Assembly (NCBI GenBank): GCA_947184155.2
Contig: CAMXCT020006445.1
Location: 1 to 64,000 of the forward strand
DNA: 64,000 nt
Source of the DNA: Cladocopium goreaui
Taxonomy: Eukaryota; Sar; Dinophyceae; Suessiales; Symbiodiniaceae
Reading direction: 5' to 3'
Shown here: positions 41,705-52,496 of the stretch, piece by piece
Layout: every line of letters begins with the position of its first letter
Position numbering within the stretch: position 1 is the first letter of the stretch
Notes under the pieces: model-generated
What the model was told of the DNA's origin: nothing
Seen by the model: only the letters and a program-made list of their open reading frames with translations
The model's database searches: none
Translations under genes and position numbers: made by a program

Positions 41705-41824
41705 TGGTTGGTGGTTGAGCCTACCCCTCTGAAAAATGATGGAGTTCGTCAGTTGGGATGATGACATTCCCAACATATGGAAAAATAATATAAAATAATC
41801 CAAATGTTCCAAACCACCAACCAG
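41705..41824. mobile_element. Family C element
   Basis: TGGTTGGTGGTTGAGCC to CCACCAACCAG. Core with ATGATGGAGTTCGTCAGTTG, as in the copies at 54546 and 63820. Confidence 0.75.
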
Positions 41825-41900
41825 ATATTGTAAATCTTGACAGTAAATGGGTGAACTAAGTATGGTTACGCGCACGCATCGTCGTTTGCCCATATAGACA

Positions 41901-42230
41901 ATGTGGATCAATGTGGTGTCTGCGTGCATATCAGCACATTGCTTACGTGCCTTTCAGCAAAATGGTTCAGCTGTCGAGGACACTAAAGGGGATCTGCACA
42001 ATGGCACCATGACACTTGTTACTTGTGAGGATTATGGACTTCTTACAAACCTTGAAAATCTATATCTCCTTCTCGGGCGTGGCACTATGGCATCTCTATC
42101 AAGCCTGTCATGCTTCGCTGCGGATGTGAGTCTTGACCAACAGGAAAATTGTTCCAGGTCCTCAAAGATTACGATGATGGACATCTTGCAACCCTCGAAC
42201 ATTTACTTCTCACCATTTAAGATATTATAA
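41901..42230 (+). CDS. Open frame of 109 codons, doubtful
   Basis: An unbroken plus frame including SAVEDTKGDLHNGTMTLVTC, with an AG (GTGCCTTTCAG) at 41960. Codon bias is weak and another plus frame reads GVALWHLYQACHASLRM. It may contain an exon, but I cannot place it. Confidence 0.25.
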   Translation: MWINVVSACISAHCLRAFQQNGSAVEDTKGDLHNGTMTLVTCEDYGLLTNLENLYLLLGRGTMASLSSLSCFAADVSLDQQENCSRSSKITMMDILQPSNIYFSPFKIL

Positions 42231-42257
42231 GGTTGCCGGGGGGGTGGGGGGTTCGGG

Positions 42258-42312
42258 CGGGTAAGATGATGCTGATGATGATGCTGATGATGATGATGAT
42301 GATGATGATGAT
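42258..42312. repeat. (GAT)n microsatellite
   Basis: About 15 triplets of GAT/GCT. Follows a G-rich run. Confidence 0.9.
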
Positions 42313-42464
42313 ACGAAAACCAGCTCGGGACACGGGCAAACGACGGTGTGTGGCCGTATGGTTACTAACCAGTTGGATTTTCTCCCAATTTTTCGATATG
42401 GACCCAATTGGATCATCCCACCTTCTTAAACCTGGCCCATCCAAGTAGTGATTTAGGCCCAGAC

Positions 42465-42517
42465 CATCATGGCAGCACAGCGCCATCAATCGGGCCTCAG
42501 GGACATGTGCCACGGGA
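42465..42517 (-). CDS. Exon, short
   Basis: 53 bp. Minus acceptor AATCCCATCCAAG, donor CATGATG|GTCTGG. Reads PVAHVPEARLMALCCHDG. Likely part of the same minus-strand gene as its neighbours. Confidence 0.42.
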
Positions 42518-42833
42518 CTTGGATGGGATTTGCACGAGATTTTAATGGGATTTGACATGTTATTTAATGGGTTTGTTCGTTCATTGGATATATTGATTTT
42601 TCATGGGATTGCATGGGATTTCATGGTGTTGAATGGGTCATATGATGTTCTATGATGGGTACTGTGAGGGGGATGGGATAAGAATCTCAGAAAATGGTGT
42701 CGAATAGATCCATCTGTCCTTCCATCTGGCCTTGGAAAAATGATCTGTCTGTGTCTATCCTTGCTCTTCTCTGTACATCGAGATCCTTTGGAACTTTGGG
42801 CCGTCATGCTTCGTGAGACGTCTTCAAAAGCTA

Positions 42834-42933
42834 TTGGTTGGTGGTTTCAACCCCTCTGAAAAATATTAGGAAGTTGGGATGATTATTCCCAAAATATGGA
42901 AAAATAAAATTCATGTTCCAAACCACCAACCAG
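42834..42933. mobile_element. Family C element with a 5-bp target duplication
   Basis: TGGTTGGTGG to CCACCAACCAG, flanked by GCTAT at 42829-42833 and 42934-42938. Confidence 0.8.
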
Positions 42934-42947
42934 GCTATGTTTAAGAC

Positions 42948-43008
42948 GCCAAGGTGCGTAGGAATTGATCTGCGCGGGGGTCATCTTTAAATTCGACGAC
43001 GGGTCAAC
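42948..43008 (-). CDS. Exon, unknown protein
   Basis: The minus strand has acceptor GACACGGCTTTGCTCAG, reads VDPSSNLKMTPAQINSYAPW, and then donor GTCTTA. Good coding texture. Confidence 0.43.
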
Positions 43009-43217
43009 CTGAGCAAAGCCGTGTCTTTTCGTGTGAAGTCCGGGTATGATCATCGGACATGTGAAAAGGGAGAGTACCTCAACTCAAACAAAACCACAAG
43101 TGGTTTGCAAATAGCTTGCAAAGAGGCTATACCAACCATCTAGCTATGTCCATGGGTGGTTTGAATCACCCATCTAGACCCAAGTATCTATAGACAAACC
43201 TAGACAACTGTGATAAC

Positions 43218-43299
43218 ATAGCCATCGCTTTGGCAGGTCTTGGCACGCAAAAAACACATAGCGCCATCCTTGGGTGCCGGCGAAACGTGTCAGGAGAGC
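43218..43299 (-). CDS. Exon, unknown protein
   Basis: The minus strand after GCAAAGTCTTTTTCGAG reads ALLTRFAGTQGWRYVFFACQ and then DLPKRW, a convincing globular stretch. Donor probably GTTATC at about 43217. Confidence 0.45.
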
Positions 43300-43770
43300 C
43301 TCGAAAAAGACTTTGCCTCAGCGACCACGGTTGATTTTGGTGCATTTGGGTCAAAAAATGCTCAGTTTTGAGGGGGCAAAATGATCAATGCCTTGATTGA
43401 TGGGAAAATTGAAACCAACAACTGTGTTGTTTGTTAACCATCAAATTGATGGGTTTCCTGCGGATTTTCGCTATTCGTCGGGACGGCTTGAATAAATGAT
43501 TTGCTGGAACATGTTCAAGCATCATCTATTGACAAAACATTTCAATATGGTTGCTGTAAATGATGAACATGACGGGATATAGAAAATAGGACCAGCAAAC
43601 TCGTTCCAACATCCAGTGCTCATGGATTTATAAAATGGCAAGGCTTCTCATATCCATGAATTCTCTTACGGTGCACCTGTCTGTCCCTTCAGAAATCAAG
43701 TGGTATCCCCGCCCCCTGAAAAACATATATAGTTGCTGGCCCAGACTTACACATAGTTCCATTCCATGGT

Positions 43771-43875
43771 TACCCTCTGGTAAACTAACATAGCTATGGA
43801 AAATCACCATTTTCAATGGGAAAATCCACTATAAATTGTCATTTTCAATAGCTATGTTAGTCATTACCAGAGGGT
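43771..43875. mobile_element. Family A element
   Basis: Clean copy, TACCCTCTGG to CCAGAGGGTA. Confidence 0.85.
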
Positions 43876-43889
43876 AGATTTGTTTCACC

Positions 43890-44020
43890 GTATCCAGTTT
43901 TGTTATGCGTGTCCCTGTTGTGAAATCCCCAGTTGGGATGTCGCCAAGCGTAGTTTCTTTGCTCCCCGTACACACTGGCTAGTTAAATCATGTCGCCAAG
44001 CAACAAACTGCAGGTCTCGA
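43890..44020. CDS. Coding-like island, strand unresolved
   Basis: Plus: CYACPCCEIPSWDVAKRSFF, ending at donor CTGCAG|GTCTCG. Minus: after GAGACCTGCAG, FVAWRHDLTSQCVRGAKKLR. The minus reading fits neighbouring exons. Confidence 0.3.
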
Positions 44021-44154
44021 TCATATCCCCCTATGTGTGCACACATATGTATATATATATAATTATATATATATATAATTATACATATATATTATATTAT
44101 TATATATAATATATACACACACATATATCTTCTAATTGTGAATGGCCCATGGCT

Positions 44155-44250
44155 CGTTTCCTACCATTTCCCAACATTTCCAGCATCCAAGATGCTTCTC
44201 AGCGTCTCCAAAATGCCGCGCAAGCCTGGCCATCTGGCCATCCCGAGTAG
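44155..44250. CDS. Coding-like island, strand unresolved
   Basis: Minus: after GGGATGGCCAG, MARLARHFGDAEKHLGCWKC, then donor AAATG|GTAGGA. Plus: after ACATTTCCAG, IQDASQRLQNAAQAWPSGHP to TAG. Both are good. Minus is preferred only from context. Confidence 0.33.
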
Positions 44251-44736
44251 CAAAACATAGGAATTGATCGATGGATGGTGAATTGATCGAGGGATCATTC
44301 CCTCAATGGAAAATTGATCAATGGATACTGTACTTCAATGGAAAATTGGTACTTTTCCATCCATCAATCATGATGATTGATTTTTTTCCATTGATCATTC
44401 ATGACAATTCAACGGCATGCGGCATGCTGTACTTCAATGTAGCAAAATATAGCTACAACATGCTACAACATGCTACAACCACAAGAATGGAAACTTGCGA
44501 TGATGAAATCCCTAAATGGAGGATCATCCCATTTACAACATGCTACAACCACAAGAATGGAAATTGCGATGATGAAATCCCTAAATGGAACATCATCCCA
44601 TTTAGAAAGTGGTTAGTAACAACCCACTTATAAATGGGATAACCCTAGTTAAAGGCCAAGGTTACTAGTAAGCCACTAGTCGTGGCATGATCCAAATACC
44701 GAACAGTTGGTTTCCCCCAGAATTCTGGTTCTATAT

Positions 44737-44828
44737 CCCATAGGATCCATGTATGCTATATATGGTAACATTTACCATCAATATACCCCCAATGTTAGCA
44801 TATATATACCATACATGGATCCTATGGG
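44737..44828. mobile_element. Family B element
   Basis: CCCATAGGATCCATGTATG to its exact inverse, almost identical to 6099 and 7630. Confidence 0.9.
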
Positions 44829-44923
44829 TATGGTTTCCAGTTTCGACCATGGTTTTCTGATTTTTTTTGAAACTGGCACCAAGTCACCAAAAGCTATACA
44901 GATCTATACAGTAGATACCCTAC

Positions 44924-45013
44924 GGCGATGGCTTCGCCGGAAATTTTCCTGATGGTGCAATCACTCAGCAATCTAAGTAGATTCTGCGGAAGAGGACGCT
45001 GGATGTTTGTGGG
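44924..45013 (-). CDS. Exon, unknown protein
   Basis: 90 bp, 30 codons, phase 0. Minus acceptor AACAATTGTGCCAG and donor GCC|GTAGGG. Reads TNIQRPLPQNLLRLLSDCTI and then RKISGEAIA. The plus strand also has a 35-codon ORF (MASPEIFLMVQSLSN). Confidence 0.43.
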
Positions 45014-45318
45014 CTGGCACAATTGTTTTCACGCTCTGGAATAGTGCATCTGCCTTGCGATTCGCAAGAGGCTTTAGATTGATTCCTGAAAATTCACCAA
45101 AGCTGGCAAGTCTTCACTAGATCCGCTCACTCCATAAATATCATAAATCCACATTCTCTTGTTTGATACATGGTTCACGCTTCGGAATATCCAAACACAA
45201 TGCGGAACAAAAACAACGCTCTGTGTCCTTCGGCATCTGCCAGCTTCTAACCCGTTGATCTCCCGCACCCCGGTGACGTTCCCGTTTTAAGCGCCTTTCG
45301 TAGGATCAAAGTCATCAC

Positions 45319-45396
45319 CTTGCAGCATTCCACTGGAGGAATGGGCCGCTTGGGGGCGATCTTTTGATGTTTGGAAATCTGCCATACATCGAACAT
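45319..45396 (-). CDS. Exon, possibly with start codon
   Basis: 78 bp, 26 codons, phase 0. Minus acceptor AGTCTATTCCCAG and donor TGCAAG|GTGATG. Reads MFDVWQISKHQKIAPKRPIP and then PVECCK. The ATG lies at the first position, so this could be the first coding exon of the minus gene ending at 39594. Confidence 0.48.
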
Positions 45397-45791
45397 CTGG
45401 GAATAGACTAATAGAAGGAAAGGGGCTTCCCAGCAAAAAACTACAAGCATGTATTTCATCATCCAAAAAACATGCGGAAAAACATGGGAAGTACTAGTAC
45501 AGTAAGGTATAGTATTTATATGTATATGATAAGTGCTAACCTGGAAAAAAAAATGGGCTGATTCCCATGAAGGTCTATTTGATATAGAAAAACTATTAAA
45601 AACGGTAGTCCTGGAAAAATGAGAAGCAAGTCCCTGAGGTCAGCCATGGTCCATGCTTATTTTAAGCACAAAAAATCATGATTTCCTGCCAAAAATAAAC
45701 GCCCAATAGATGTGGAACATGCACCATTTGTAGATAATGTTTTTCTGGGCATTTCCAATGAAATTTCCAGATCTATGGCGGGTCTACCCTG

Positions 45792-45916
45792 TTATTCTTC
45801 ATTCATGCTGGGCCCCGCCGTCAATTCCGCCACGAAAAAAAACCGCCCTCTGAACTTCCCCACGGACATCTCTCTCAGAGGCGGCAACGGCCGAGGGGGC
45901 CGGCCAGTGCCAAATG
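45792..45916 (-). CDS. C-terminal exon, basic then acidic
   Basis: The minus strand after CAGGACGGACAG reads RPPRPLPPLREMSVGKFRGR and then FVAELTAGPSMNEE before TAA at 45792-45794. C/G-rich third bases. A second minus frame is also open (PSAVAASERDVRGEVQRAV). Unknown. Confidence 0.42.
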
Positions 45917-46104
45917 CTGTCCGTCCTGAACCATGGCTTACTGATACTTGGATCCATGCAAACGTGGAGGTTTCCTAAAATGGGGTAGCCCCAAATCATC
46001 CAAAAATTACACCATTTTAGTGTTGAAAGCCATGGTGACGACGATCCCCCATTTTTTCAGAAACCCGCGTGAAAAGAAAGATAAGAAAGCCCTGTACCAT
46101 GACA

Positions 46105-46245
46105 TGATTCGACATGACATGGTCATAGCGACTGTCAGTCGCAAACCCAGCCACTCCCGTCCTGTCAGTCTGCTGCTGACTGTTGCTCGCATCACCCTGT
46201 GCAGAACCAACGCTGGCACAAGAATGGAAACTTGCTGCCGCGGGC
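46105..46245 (-). CDS. Candidate exon, unknown protein
   Basis: The minus strand after GGGTGCCCGCGGCAG reads VSILVPALVLHRVMRATVSS and then REWLGLRLTVAMTMS. Another minus frame gives GDASNSQQQTDRTGVAG. On plus, EPTLAQEWKLAAAGTRMM lies between good sites (46206-46255). Confidence 0.3.
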
Positions 46246-46349
46246 ACCCGTATGATGGTTTCACAAATCATCCATTTCAAAATCATTTCAATGGGTTTTC
46301 TTCATAAACCATCCAGCTATTGCGGTACCCTCATCTATGGAAACCATAT

Positions 46350-46408
46350 ACCCCATGTGCTTTCCAGCCTCGGAGGGGCCCGAAGAATCATCCTGCCGCG
46401 ATTTGGTC
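46350..46408. CDS. Coding-like island, strand unresolved
   Basis: Minus: after AAATCGCGGCAG, DDSSGPSEAGKHMG. Plus: after GTGCTTTCCAG, SEGPEESSCRDLVHRIEGKN to a stop. Confidence 0.27.
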
Positions 46409-46937
46409 CACAGGATTGAGGGGAAAAATGGATCAGATGATACAACCATCTTTTGAAACAAACAAATGCATTGTCCATACGTTACGTATGGTTACATTGT
46501 ATTGCTGCATTACATTACGTTCCGCTACGTTTTGTTGCCTTAACATAACATGACATGATAATTGCATTCACATTACATGAATCACATCACACTACATTAC
46601 ATTACAAACCTGCATGTATACCTTCCACATCCTTCCACAATGTATTCTTTTAGCATTTTTGTCTGTGCCTCTCAGGATGTTTTTTGCTTGCAGAAACCAC
46701 GTGGACGTTCCCCAAAAAACCACTGGCTGCCATGGATTAGTTCTGTTCATGGAAGCTCAATTCAGAGAAGTTTGCTTCTCAGGGTGAAAGGATTACAGTG
46801 AACACAAATATACATGTCTTGTTACAGAAGAACAATAAAATACCAAGATTGGATATCAGGTTAAACATGGTTTTCCACCAAAACCACATTATAAAACATA
46901 CATTTTTCGCATCTCACCCGTTCCAACATGATCCAAC

Positions 46938-46976
46938 CTCCTTCTTCTTCTTGGCAGCTGCCTTGCGGAGCTGGAG
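46938..46976 (-). CDS. Short Lys-rich exon
   Basis: 39 bp. Minus acceptor TTTGGGATGCTGCAG, then LQLRKAAAKKKKE, donor AAGGAG|GTTGGA. Resembles the Lys-rich exons at 50189 and 51867 in style. Confidence 0.4.
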
Positions 46977-47429
46977 CTGCAGCATCCCAAACAAACAAAT
47001 TTTTGGATCCTCTGGTAAAGTAATACAGCTATGGGAAATTGCCATGCATCAATTATTTACCTATTAAACATGGTGATTTTCCACAGTTATATTACTAAAT
47101 TATTTACCTAGTTTTCAGTCGCCAACTGATAAGTTTCAACAGCTATGTGAAAAAATACAAGATTGTAAATCATGAGCAGAGTCAGGCTCTATCTTTCCGG
47201 GGTGGATGGTCTTTTACTGTAAAGGTATAAGAACATGAAACACTGCAATGATGACATATCACTTATCACTCATTTTTTTAGTTACATTTCACCCATTGAA
47301 TTGACCACACTGAAGTATCATTAAAGTCTGTACCCCTGGGCCCAGGTATCCATTCGTCAAAACTCAGCAAACTGAAGCTGGATCATGATCATCACCGGGG
47401 GTTGTATAGTGCCCATCATGATCTACAGA

Positions 47430-47540
47430 TACCCTCTGGTAAACATACAAACAACTATGGAAAATGTCCAATTTATAGTGAATTGTCCCATGAAAAATGG
47501 TGGATCTTTCCATCGTTTTTTGTATGTTTACCAGAGGCTA
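47430..47540. mobile_element. Family A element with an 8-bp flanking repeat
   Basis: TACCCTCTGG to CCAGAGGCTA. Flanked by TCTACAGA (47422-47429) and TCTACAGT (47541-47548). Confidence 0.8.
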
Positions 47541-47559
47541 TCTACAGTATCTCCACCAG

Positions 47560-48320
47560 TTTTTGTTGGAGGTTCCTATTGTTTCTTTGGCGGTTTCCAC
47601 CCATCTTGGCACATCGTTGGCTGTTAAGCACTTGGGGCCATCCAATGTAGGATGGGACGAATCTAGCATGTATCAAACCGCCAGGCGCTTACATGGTTGG
47701 TTTATATACCAAATTTCTATCATGTATCCCCGATAATCGCCATTCGCACATGATATTGAAGCCCATGTCTTATCTTACCTCAATATGTTGATGGGAAAAA
47801 ACAACTCACAACAATCATCTGGATAAAGTGAAGTAATTGCTATACAACCTGAATCGTTCAGCCATTTTAGGATAGTTGCCCAAATCCAATCATCATTCAT
47901 CTGACGTCATCCTCATAGCAACCTCATTGATGCAAATTACCAACTATTTAATGTCAGGGTCATTACTGAGTCATTACACTCTGATAATTCAACATTTGGA
48001 AAATCACACTTGTTTGATCTTGTCTGTAGAGGCAAATTGTCGAACTAAAAGGGTCATGTCTGATAATAGAAGCTGTTAGTTAGCTTGCCAAAGGGCAACT
48101 ATTATACGCTATTACAATCTATTACATATATATATACATATCCCATGAAATCCCACGATATACACCCCATGTCACCCCATTAAATTCAACTACGCCCCGT
48201 TAAATCCCATTAAATTCATTTAAATCCCATTAAATCCAATTAAATATCATTAAATACCATCGAATCTCATTATATATATATATCTCATTGAATCTCATCG
48301 GAATCTCATTAAACATCACG
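47560..48320. other. No gene seen; short tandem array
   Basis: AT-rich. 48150-48310 is a degenerate array of TCCCATTAAAT-type units. No exon with borders. Confidence 0.45.
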
Positions 48321-48350
48321 TATCATGCGTTGTTGGCACCTTCGTCGCAG

Positions 48351-48438
48351 GCGTTTTTGCACCCCAGCTGCAAGCATCGGATGCAACCTGCGCCGGCAAG
48401 TTAGGGAAAACATCATGGAACTACTGGGGATTATGTGA
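48351..48438. CDS. Coding-like island, strand unresolved
   Basis: Plus: acceptor TGGCACCTTCGTCGCAG, then PAASIGCNLRRQVRENIMEL to TGA at 48436. Minus: acceptor CTAACTTGCCGGCGCAG, then HPMLAAGVQKRLRRRCQQRM. The plus reading gives a natural C-terminus. Confidence 0.37.
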
Positions 48439-48456
48439 ATGGTGGACAACATTACT

Positions 48457-48560
48457 TACCCTCTGGTAAACTAACATAGCTATTGAAAATGGCCATTTAT
48501 AGTGGATTTTCCCACTAAAAATGGTGATTTTCCATAGCTATGTTAAATTACCAGAGGGTA
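48457..48560. mobile_element. Family A element flanked by 23-bp direct repeats
   Basis: A clean 104-bp copy. The 23 bp before it (48434-48456, TGTGAATGGTGGACAACATT then ACT) are repeated exactly right after it (48561-48583). Confidence 0.9.
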
Positions 48561-49026
48561 TGTGAATGGTGGACAACATTACTTACTATCCGCAATGGAC
48601 ATGCCCAAAGTGGGTGGTCCCCTATCGCATGGAATGTTTTCGCACAAATTTGAACATCCCATGTCCACTCCCCACTACTTTAGTCTTCGGCTAATTTTGT
48701 CGCTTACTCATATGGAAGTTTCCTAAAACGGGGGATCCCCAAGTCACCATAGACTTGGATGATTTAGGGGTGTCCTATTTTAGAAAAGCTACATATGTGA
48801 TAGGGTCTTTATATGATGAGAAAACAACATTCATTAATACCATGGGGACCATTGATAAGTTTCAACATCCTGGACAAGTTGTTCCGCATCTTTTAGTAGT
48901 TATCAAAAATTATATCCCAATCCCAAAAGGATGTGTGAACAAAAAAAGATAGGGGCAACATCCAAGGAGAAGACAGAAACAAGATTTCAAACATATTCAC
49001 CGTTGTTGATCTACTTAAAACCATTA

Positions 49027-49138
49027 AAAAAAGGGGGTTCCATAAGTGGGGGTACTCCAAAATGGATGGTTTATAATGGAAATTCCCCATCTCAAATGGA
49101 TGATGACTGGGGGTACCCCAATGACTTGTTGGAAACGT
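49027..49138. repeat. Family E element
   Basis: GGGGGTTCCATAAGTGGGGG to GATGATGACTGGGGGTACCC, matching 5151-5272. Confidence 0.6.
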
Positions 49139-49513
49139 CCATGAAAAACACCGAGGAGATCTTCCCACGGTGACCTGCAAAATGCCCTTCGAAGACTTGC
49201 ACACATCTGTCCAAGCATCTATGTATCTAAAGAATCGAAATCCAAACCTAAATATCTATTTATATCTATTTATATCTATTTATTTAGATCTCTCTCTATT
49301 TATTATTTAGATAAATAGATCCAAACCTAAATCTCTCTCTCTATTTATATCTTTCCCCACGTTTATCCATACATGTGACCCCTTCCCATATCTGGGCCCA
49401 TGTTCATTCCCCAAAAGCTAGGATTTTACATAATACATACACGTTCACTAAATTGTTCACTTATACTTTCTCTTCATCTGTCATTTTTCCATATTCTGTC
49501 CATCAAAAAATAG

Positions 49514-49662
49514 CGATTTCGGATGTGTTTCCATCGGATCAGGGTATCTCCGCCTCTGTCTTGGCATCGCTATCTGAGTCCTGGGCCACATGGGATCCAT
49601 CGGTGTGGGCCACTCGTGTTTTAAGTGGTGAATGGTTGGTTTCTCATCAAAATGGTCACTAG
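49514..49662 (+). CDS. Candidate exon, unknown protein
   Basis: The plus strand after CAAAAAATAG reads SDVFPSDQGISASVLASLSE, then SWATWDPSVWATRVLSGEW, with stop at 49660. On minus, DSDSDAKTEAEI follows TGTGGCCCAG. Plus is longer. Confidence 0.36.
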
Positions 49663-49673
49663 AAACTAGAAAC

Positions 49674-49778
49674 TACCCTCTGGCAATGACTAACATAAGG
49701 ATTGAAAATGACTTATTTATAGCGGAATTGCCCATAAAAAAATGGTGATTTTCCATTATGTTAGTTTACCAGAAGGTA
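49674..49778. mobile_element. Family A element with a perfect 8-bp duplication
   Basis: TACCCTCTGG to CCAGAAGGTA. CTAGAAAC abuts both ends (49666-49673 and 49779-49786). Confidence 0.85.
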
Positions 49779-50188
49779 CTAGAAACGACTGAAAATCACC
49801 ACCGAAAAATGATGAACATGTCACTAGAGAAATTCTAGTGACATGGCAATTATGATGTAGTAAAGTCTATCACTTCTAATGAGGGTTGCTCCCAACACAC
49901 AAGATACAAGGGGGGGTATACAAAGAAACAGTACCACGGTTCGTCCTTGTGGCTATCATTTACCATGGGTTATTTCGTCATTGTACATCCCATTCTTTCC
50001 GGCTCATTAGCCATTACATAGCCAGGATCACTGACTATGTTGACGGTTAAGAAAGTACATCATCCAAGATATCCCCGTATCATAGAATTGGATGATGGGA
50101 AAATTTACAGGAAAGCATAGGAAAGCCCTATATTTGATGGTAAAAACCATGGTTTCCTGTAGATTTTCCCTTAAACCAATCCAATGAC

Positions 50189-50265
50189 CGTAGTGTTTTC
50201 CAGAGCCATGTCTGAAATTTTGTGGCCATTGCCTCGGCCTTCTTCTTCTTGGAAGGACTGAACTC
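50189..50265 (-). CDS. Lys-rich exon
   Basis: 77 bp. Minus acceptor CTCTCCATTTTCGACAG, reads EFSPSKKKKAEAMATKFQTW and then LWKTLR, donor CTACG|GTCATT. Strong third-base bias. Unknown. Confidence 0.47.
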
Positions 50266-50841
50266 CTGTCGAAAATGGAGAGTTCACCATGGACGAATAT
50301 CTCCCGGAAAGGGGCCACTATGGATCGCCATCTTGGTCAAAATGTCGTGTTGCCCGCTGAATGGTTGGTTTATAAAAGTGGCGACTCACTAGAAACATGA
50401 TCATCCTTCGAAAAAAGGACATATCACTCATGAAATCGATGAAAATGGCACTTTAAGAAAGTCTATCACTAAGAGGGTTGTTGCTCCCAACACCCAAGAT
50501 ATAAGGGGGTGAACTTGGTAGATAAAGAAAATATAAAGAAACAATGTCCAATCTTCCTCCTTGTGGCTACAATAGATAGCGCTTGGATCAACCCTGTAGG
50601 TCGTTGGTTTGTTTTCCCTACGGCCCTGAGATAGCCAGTGTAGCCATGATCGCTGACTCGATTTGCATTTTTGTTTTTATTGAAGATGTTGATGTAACTA
50701 TAAGTGAATTCTCCATGATATTCCCCATATTTAAGTGAATTCCCCATGCAATTATTTGAAGATCTTTGACGATCCAAGAATAAGTGAATTCCCCATGACA
50801 TTCCCCATATCCCATGTTTGAAAATTCCTGGCCGTTATCAC

Positions 50842-51441
50842 CCCTGCCACGTGCAGAAAAAAGCAGGCGCCAGTTCAGTATCGCCTTTTGCCCACCATGC
50901 CGACCCAACCATCAAGACTTTTTGCAAACATCGATTATGCCATCCGCATTTCCAAACGGGTTGGATTCTGTGTTTAAGTCACTCAACACTTGCACGCAGC
51001 TATGCACAGCCTAGTGAAGTGCATGGATGAGACCCTCCCACAGCAGCCTATCGAGAGAGTCCCTAAACGCAGAAGGGCCGTGTACCCTCTCGCAATGCCT
51101 TCAAACCATGAAAGGAAAGGGGTCTGCCATGCAACTTGCCAGAAGAAAACATCCAGAGCAGGACCTTCAAAGGGCCGCGAAGGCATGGCAATGACCTGGG
51201 CGCAGCGCCAAACAGCAGCACTTCAGAAGAAAAGCCTGCTTGCCTCCCTCCGTCAGGACCAGACTGGCATCCTCAGCTGCGAAAAAAGATCTCGATGTCC
51301 TACTTCGACACAAAAATGGTGCCGGAGGTCGCCGGCAATTATCGACGACTTGGCCCTGACTTGGCCATGGCATCTCGGAGAATAGTTGGCATCTCCAGCC
51401 AGCCATGGCCGGAAGTTGATAACCCATCAATGGGTAAGTTT
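50842..51441 (+). CDS. Largest host-type coding region, frame changes
   Basis: 600 bp of coding texture on the plus strand. 50850-50960 reads PVQYRLLPTMPTQPSRLFAN and then IDYAIRISKR. After a possible 40-bp intron (GTTGGATT to CACGCAG), 51000-51260 reads MHSLVKCMDETLPQQPIERV, MTWAQRQTAALQKKSLLASL. From about 51290 the better frame is a different one, ISMSYFDTKMVPEVAGNYRR and then GPDLAMASRRIVGISSQPW. So there is either a further short intron, a frameshift, or a broken gene. A minus frame (51167-51430) is also open. No family recognised. Confidence 0.36.
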
Positions 51442-51866
51442 CATCCTCAGGGAAAGGACGGAGATTTTTCTGCGGAAACGAAACACACAGCTAGGACGTT
51501 TAGGGACACATCTGAACAGCTGCAGAATGGCAAATTGATGGTGTATGATTCTGTATGATGGTGTTAATTTGGGGCAGTATATGCAGAAACCTCCAAGGAG
51601 ATAGAAAAGCACTTCCAAGATGTTAGTTTGATGATGTTTCCTCCATGATTTCCAGGTGTCCGCAACTTCTCGACATCTATGTCAGGGGTTGCTCTACATG
51701 AAACCCATGGAAGCCTTTCAAGCAACAAAAATCAGGAAAAACTTGTTCGACTTGATCTTAAATTGTTCATAGCCATAGCTATAAATTAAATTACCGGAGG
51801 GTACATGGACATGATTGTTTTTTAAATTTTCACTTGCAGATTAGAATATCTTGAGCTATCGCTAAC

Positions 51867-51950
51867 CTACAACTGTTCACCAGCGAACTGCCTAGCCCAG
51901 ACGCCCCCGGGGCCAACCTCCTCCGCCTTCTTCCTCTTGCTGTTCTTGCC
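51867..51950 (-). CDS. C-terminal exon, Lys-rich start
   Basis: 84 bp, 27 codons plus TAG (51867-51869), phase 0. Minus acceptor CTTGGCTGCAATGGGCAG. Reads GKNSKRKKAEEVGPGGVWAR and then QFAGEQL. Strong codon bias. The antisense is Leu/Pro-rich, as expected. Confidence 0.5.
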   Translation of the reverse strand, partial: GKNSKRKKAEEVGPGGVWARQFAGEQL

Positions 51951-52233
51951 CTGCCCATTGCAGCCAAGAGAAGGGTGATACTAACCATGCTAGACCCAGT
52001 GCCATAGCCATAGACCTCCAATCATCAATTTTCTGCAAAAAATGGGGGGTGGTTTCATTATGTTTTACTATATATTTATATATCAGATTGCTGCATGCAA
52101 GCCACAAAGTGGAAGGAAGCACGTCCAAACTCTATTCAATGGTAGCTCATCAGCCACTCATAGTGGCGATCAGCGATCAGAAAATGACCTGGAAAGCCAA
52201 GAATGATCTAGCCATGCCGTGCGATTTTTCCAG

Positions 52234-52306
52234 GTTTCACTACTTCAGAAAAATGGTGCCTGCGGCTTGCCACCTGAAAAATGACCCTGGCATTGGAAGT
52301 GGCCAA
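52234..52306 (+). CDS. Candidate exon with consensus borders
   Basis: Plus acceptor GTGCGATTTTTCCAG and donor CCAA|GTAAGG. Reads HYFRKMVPAACHLKNDPGIG. Its phase does not join directly to the exon at 52691, so an exon may lie between. Confidence 0.4.
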
Positions 52307-52496
52307 GTAAGGTCAAGTCGAACATGTTTTGTCTGATTGGCTTCCATGGGTTTCTTGTATAGCAACCCCTGACATAGATAGAGCAGTTGGAAACCTGGAA
52401 ATGACGGAGAAATTATCATCAAACATCCCCATCCAACAAAAACGGAAACCTGGGAAATGATGGAGGAAAAATATGAAACAAACATCCTGGAAACAC

